Positions 62,601-64,000 of a DNA stretch of 64,000 nt are shown here, in pieces. The DNA is from CAVZOY01 sp963777095 (GTDB lineage: Bacteria; Actinomycetota; Actinomycetes; Mycobacteriales; Geodermatophilaceae): positions 682,001 through 746,000 of the forward strand of contig CAVZOY010000001.1 in the NCBI GenBank assembly GCA_963777095.1. The letters are read 5' to 3'. Made by a program: the position numbers and the translations under genes. Below the pieces are notes generated by a model, which did no database searches, was not told where the DNA came from, and saw only the letters and a program-made list of their open reading frames with translations. Position 1 is the first letter of the stretch; the number at the start of each line of letters is the position of its first letter.

Positions 62601-64000
62601 TCAGGAAGCTCGGGCCGGCTCGGCCAGCGGCAGCCGCACCTGGAAGCGGGTGTCCCCCGGCTCGGAGACGACCCGCAGGTCACCCCCGTGCCGCTGGACG
62701 ACGATCCGCCACGACACGTCCAGGCCGAGGCCGGTGCCCTGGCCCACCGGCTTGGTCGTGAAGAACGGCTCGAAGATCCGCCGCCGCAGCTCCTCGGGGA
62801 TGCCCGGCCCGGTGTCGGCGACCTCGACCAGCGCGCACTCGCCGTCGCGGGCGGTGCGCAGGGTGAGGGTGCCCTCCCCCGCCATCGCGTCGAGGGCGTT
62901 GACGACGAGATTGGTCCACACCTGGTTCAGCTCGCCCGCGTAGGCGGGCACCGGGGGCAGCGACCGGTCGTAGTCCTTGACCACCCGGACGCCGGACCCG
63001 ACCTTGGCGCTCAGCATCACCAGCGTCGCGTCCAGGCCGACGTGCAGGTCGGTCGGCTGGTGGGGTGAGCGGTCCAGCTGCGAGTACTGGCGGGCTGCCT
63101 CGACCAGCGACGAGATGCGGCCGGTGCTCTCGGCGATCTCGGCGAGCAGGGTCTCGGTCTCCACCGTGTACGCCAGCCAGCGGACCGCCGGCTCCAGGAA
63201 GGACGGCGGGACCGTGTCGGCCACCTTGTCCAGGTCGGCCACGCCGGAGCCGGCAGCCACAAAAACGCCCGCGAGGTCCCACGCCCCGGCGATGCCCCGC
63301 TCCTCGAACCAGTCCGCCAGCTCGTCCTCGAGGTCGGCGCGCTCCAGCGCCGCAAGGTCGCGCGCCCCCGGCACCCTGCCGACGAAGTCCTCCTGCAGGT
63401 CGGTGAGCGCCCGCAGCATCGCGCCGTCGAACCGCCCGTCCGAGAGCAGCGCCAGCTTGTGCCGCATGCCGGCGAACCGGTCCCGCAGTGAGGCGGTCGC
63501 TCGCGCGGCCGCGGCGGCGGGGTTGTTCAGCTCGTGGGTGAGCCCGGCGGTCAGCTTGCCGAGCGCGAGCAACCGCTCCCGCTGCCCGACCAGCTCGGCG
63601 GCGTTGCGCTGGCCGACGAACATGCCCTCGAGCAGGTGGACCGCCATCGGGTACCAGGCGCGGAAGACCTCGGCGAACTCCTCGGCGGGCAGCGCGAGGA
63701 AGCGGCAGTCGGTCACCGCGCGCACCGTCGCCGGGTAGGTCTGCGCGATGCGGTCGCCCATGTAGAACTGGACCGCGCCCGAGTAGACGCCGCGGTGCGA
63801 CGTCCGCACGGTCTCGACCTCGGCGCCGCCGACCAGCCGCACCATGCTCAGCTCGCCGTCCAGCAGCACGTAGAAGCACTCGGCCGGCTGCCCCTCGACG
63901 GAGACGTCGGAGCCCGCCGCGAAGGCGACGAGGTCGCCGTGCGCGGAGACCCAGTCCAACTGGTCGTCGTCGAGGTCCTCGAAGAGGAACAACGGACGCA
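62601..64000 (-). CDS. sensor histidine kinase with cyclic-nucleotide-binding domain (5' partial)
   Basis: At least 464 residues, continuing beyond the window: RPLFLFEDLDDDQLDW has no convincing start. Residues 1-130 form a cNMP-binding/CRP-like fold (ECFYVLLDGELSMVRLVGG). A helical HisKA-like region follows with LTAGLTHELNNPAAAA (phospho-acceptor His). The HATPase domain has NLVVNALDAM (N box), VADTGPGIP (G1) and GTGLGLDVSWRIV (G2). No membrane segment is visible, so it is a soluble kinase. A response regulator gene is not within the window. It lies upstream of the P-type ATPase on the same strand, 57 bases apart. Confidence 0.88.
   Translation of the reverse strand, partial: RPLFLFEDLDDDQLDWVSAHGDLVAFAAGSDVSVEGQPAECFYVLLDGELSMVRLVGGAEVETVRTSHRGVYSGAVQFYMGDRIAQTYPATVRAVTDCRFLALPAEEFAEVFRAWYPMAVHLLEGMFVGQRNAAELVGQRERLLALGKLTAGLTHELNNPAAAAARATASLRDRFAGMRHKLALLSDGRFDGAMLRALTDLQEDFVGRVPGARDLAALERADLEDELADWFEERGIAGAWDLAGVFVAAGSGVADLDKVADTVPPSFLEPAVRWLAYTVETETLLAEIAESTGRISSLVEAARQYSQLDRSPHQPTDLHVGLDATLVMLSAKVGSGVRVVKDYDRSLPPVPAYAGELNQVWTNLVVNALDAMAGEGTLTLRTARDGECALVEVADTGPGIPEELRRRIFEPFFTTKPVGQGTGLGLDVSWRIVVQRHGGDLRVVSEPGDTRFQVRLPLAEPARAS

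Noticed and set aside
57489..63068. Open frame of 1859 codons on the plus strand opposite the P-type ATPase
   Set aside because: Low-complexity Arg/Gly/Ala/Asp composition with no domain. The minus strand encodes a complete P-type ATPase with all catalytic motifs.

Overview
The window is very GC-rich, gene-dense actinobacterial DNA. GTG starts and GTGA/ATGA overlaps are common, and there are DivIVA, LCP, AfsR/LuxR-type regulators and a DUF222 (13E12-family) HNH gene. I infer a Geodermatophilaceae-like organism (Blastococcus, Geodermatophilus or Modestobacter type); no rRNA or other marker settles this. No tRNA, rRNA or CRISPR was seen.

1-15 kb: the 3' part of an AfsR-like regulator, a CrtA-like protein, a DEAD-box helicase, a K+ channel, a SIMPL protein, an alpha/beta hydrolase, a patatin, a DUF1028 protein, a GNAT enzyme, a second AfsR-like regulator with a cyclase domain, a P450-ferredoxin pair, and an astacin protease with five BTRD1-like repeats. 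Many genes here are split by single-base frame breaks at GC runs. Similar breaks recur at about 23.4, 24.5, 36.5, 38.1, 40.2, 45.4 and 54.7 kb. I annotate these as single genes and flag each break; sequencing error is the simplest reading.

15-28 kb: two consecutive globin-reductase proteins, the second overlapping a DivIVA-like gene; a complete polyamine ABC transporter (potDABC order binding protein-ATPase-permease-permease); and a methyltransferase with a LuxR-type regulator.

28-36.5 kb: an amine/polyamine catabolic locus. A leftward operon (two class-III aminotransferases, alanine dehydrogenase, PuuB-like oxidase) diverges from aldehyde dehydrogenase and agmatinase, with an AsnC/Lrp regulator at the end. 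With the nearby transporter it can import polyamines and carry them to GABA-type products and alanine/pyruvate.

36.5-48 kb: an SOS-box-controlled DUF222-HNH nuclease gene flanked by copies of a 14-bp palindrome, plus the decayed 3' end of a second copy; an MFS transporter; a methyltransferase/oxidoreductase pair divergent from a cupin-XRE regulator; DUF72; and a three-subunit xanthine dehydrogenase-type molybdenum hydroxylase.

48-55.5 kb: the most interesting region. A tightly overlapping leftward operon encodes a lipoprotein, an LCP protein, a stand-alone TIR protein, a TIR-STAND-transmembrane-WD40 protein of 1321 residues and a secreted hydrolase. It diverges from a 2-TM DUF4231/SLATT-like protein. 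This looks like an envelope-linked TIR/STAND immunity or conflict module.

55.6-64 kb: a sigma-like protein fused to a membrane and extracytoplasmic part, a cupin, a giant CtpI-like P-type ATPase, and a histidine kinase with a cyclic-nucleotide-binding domain that runs off the window.
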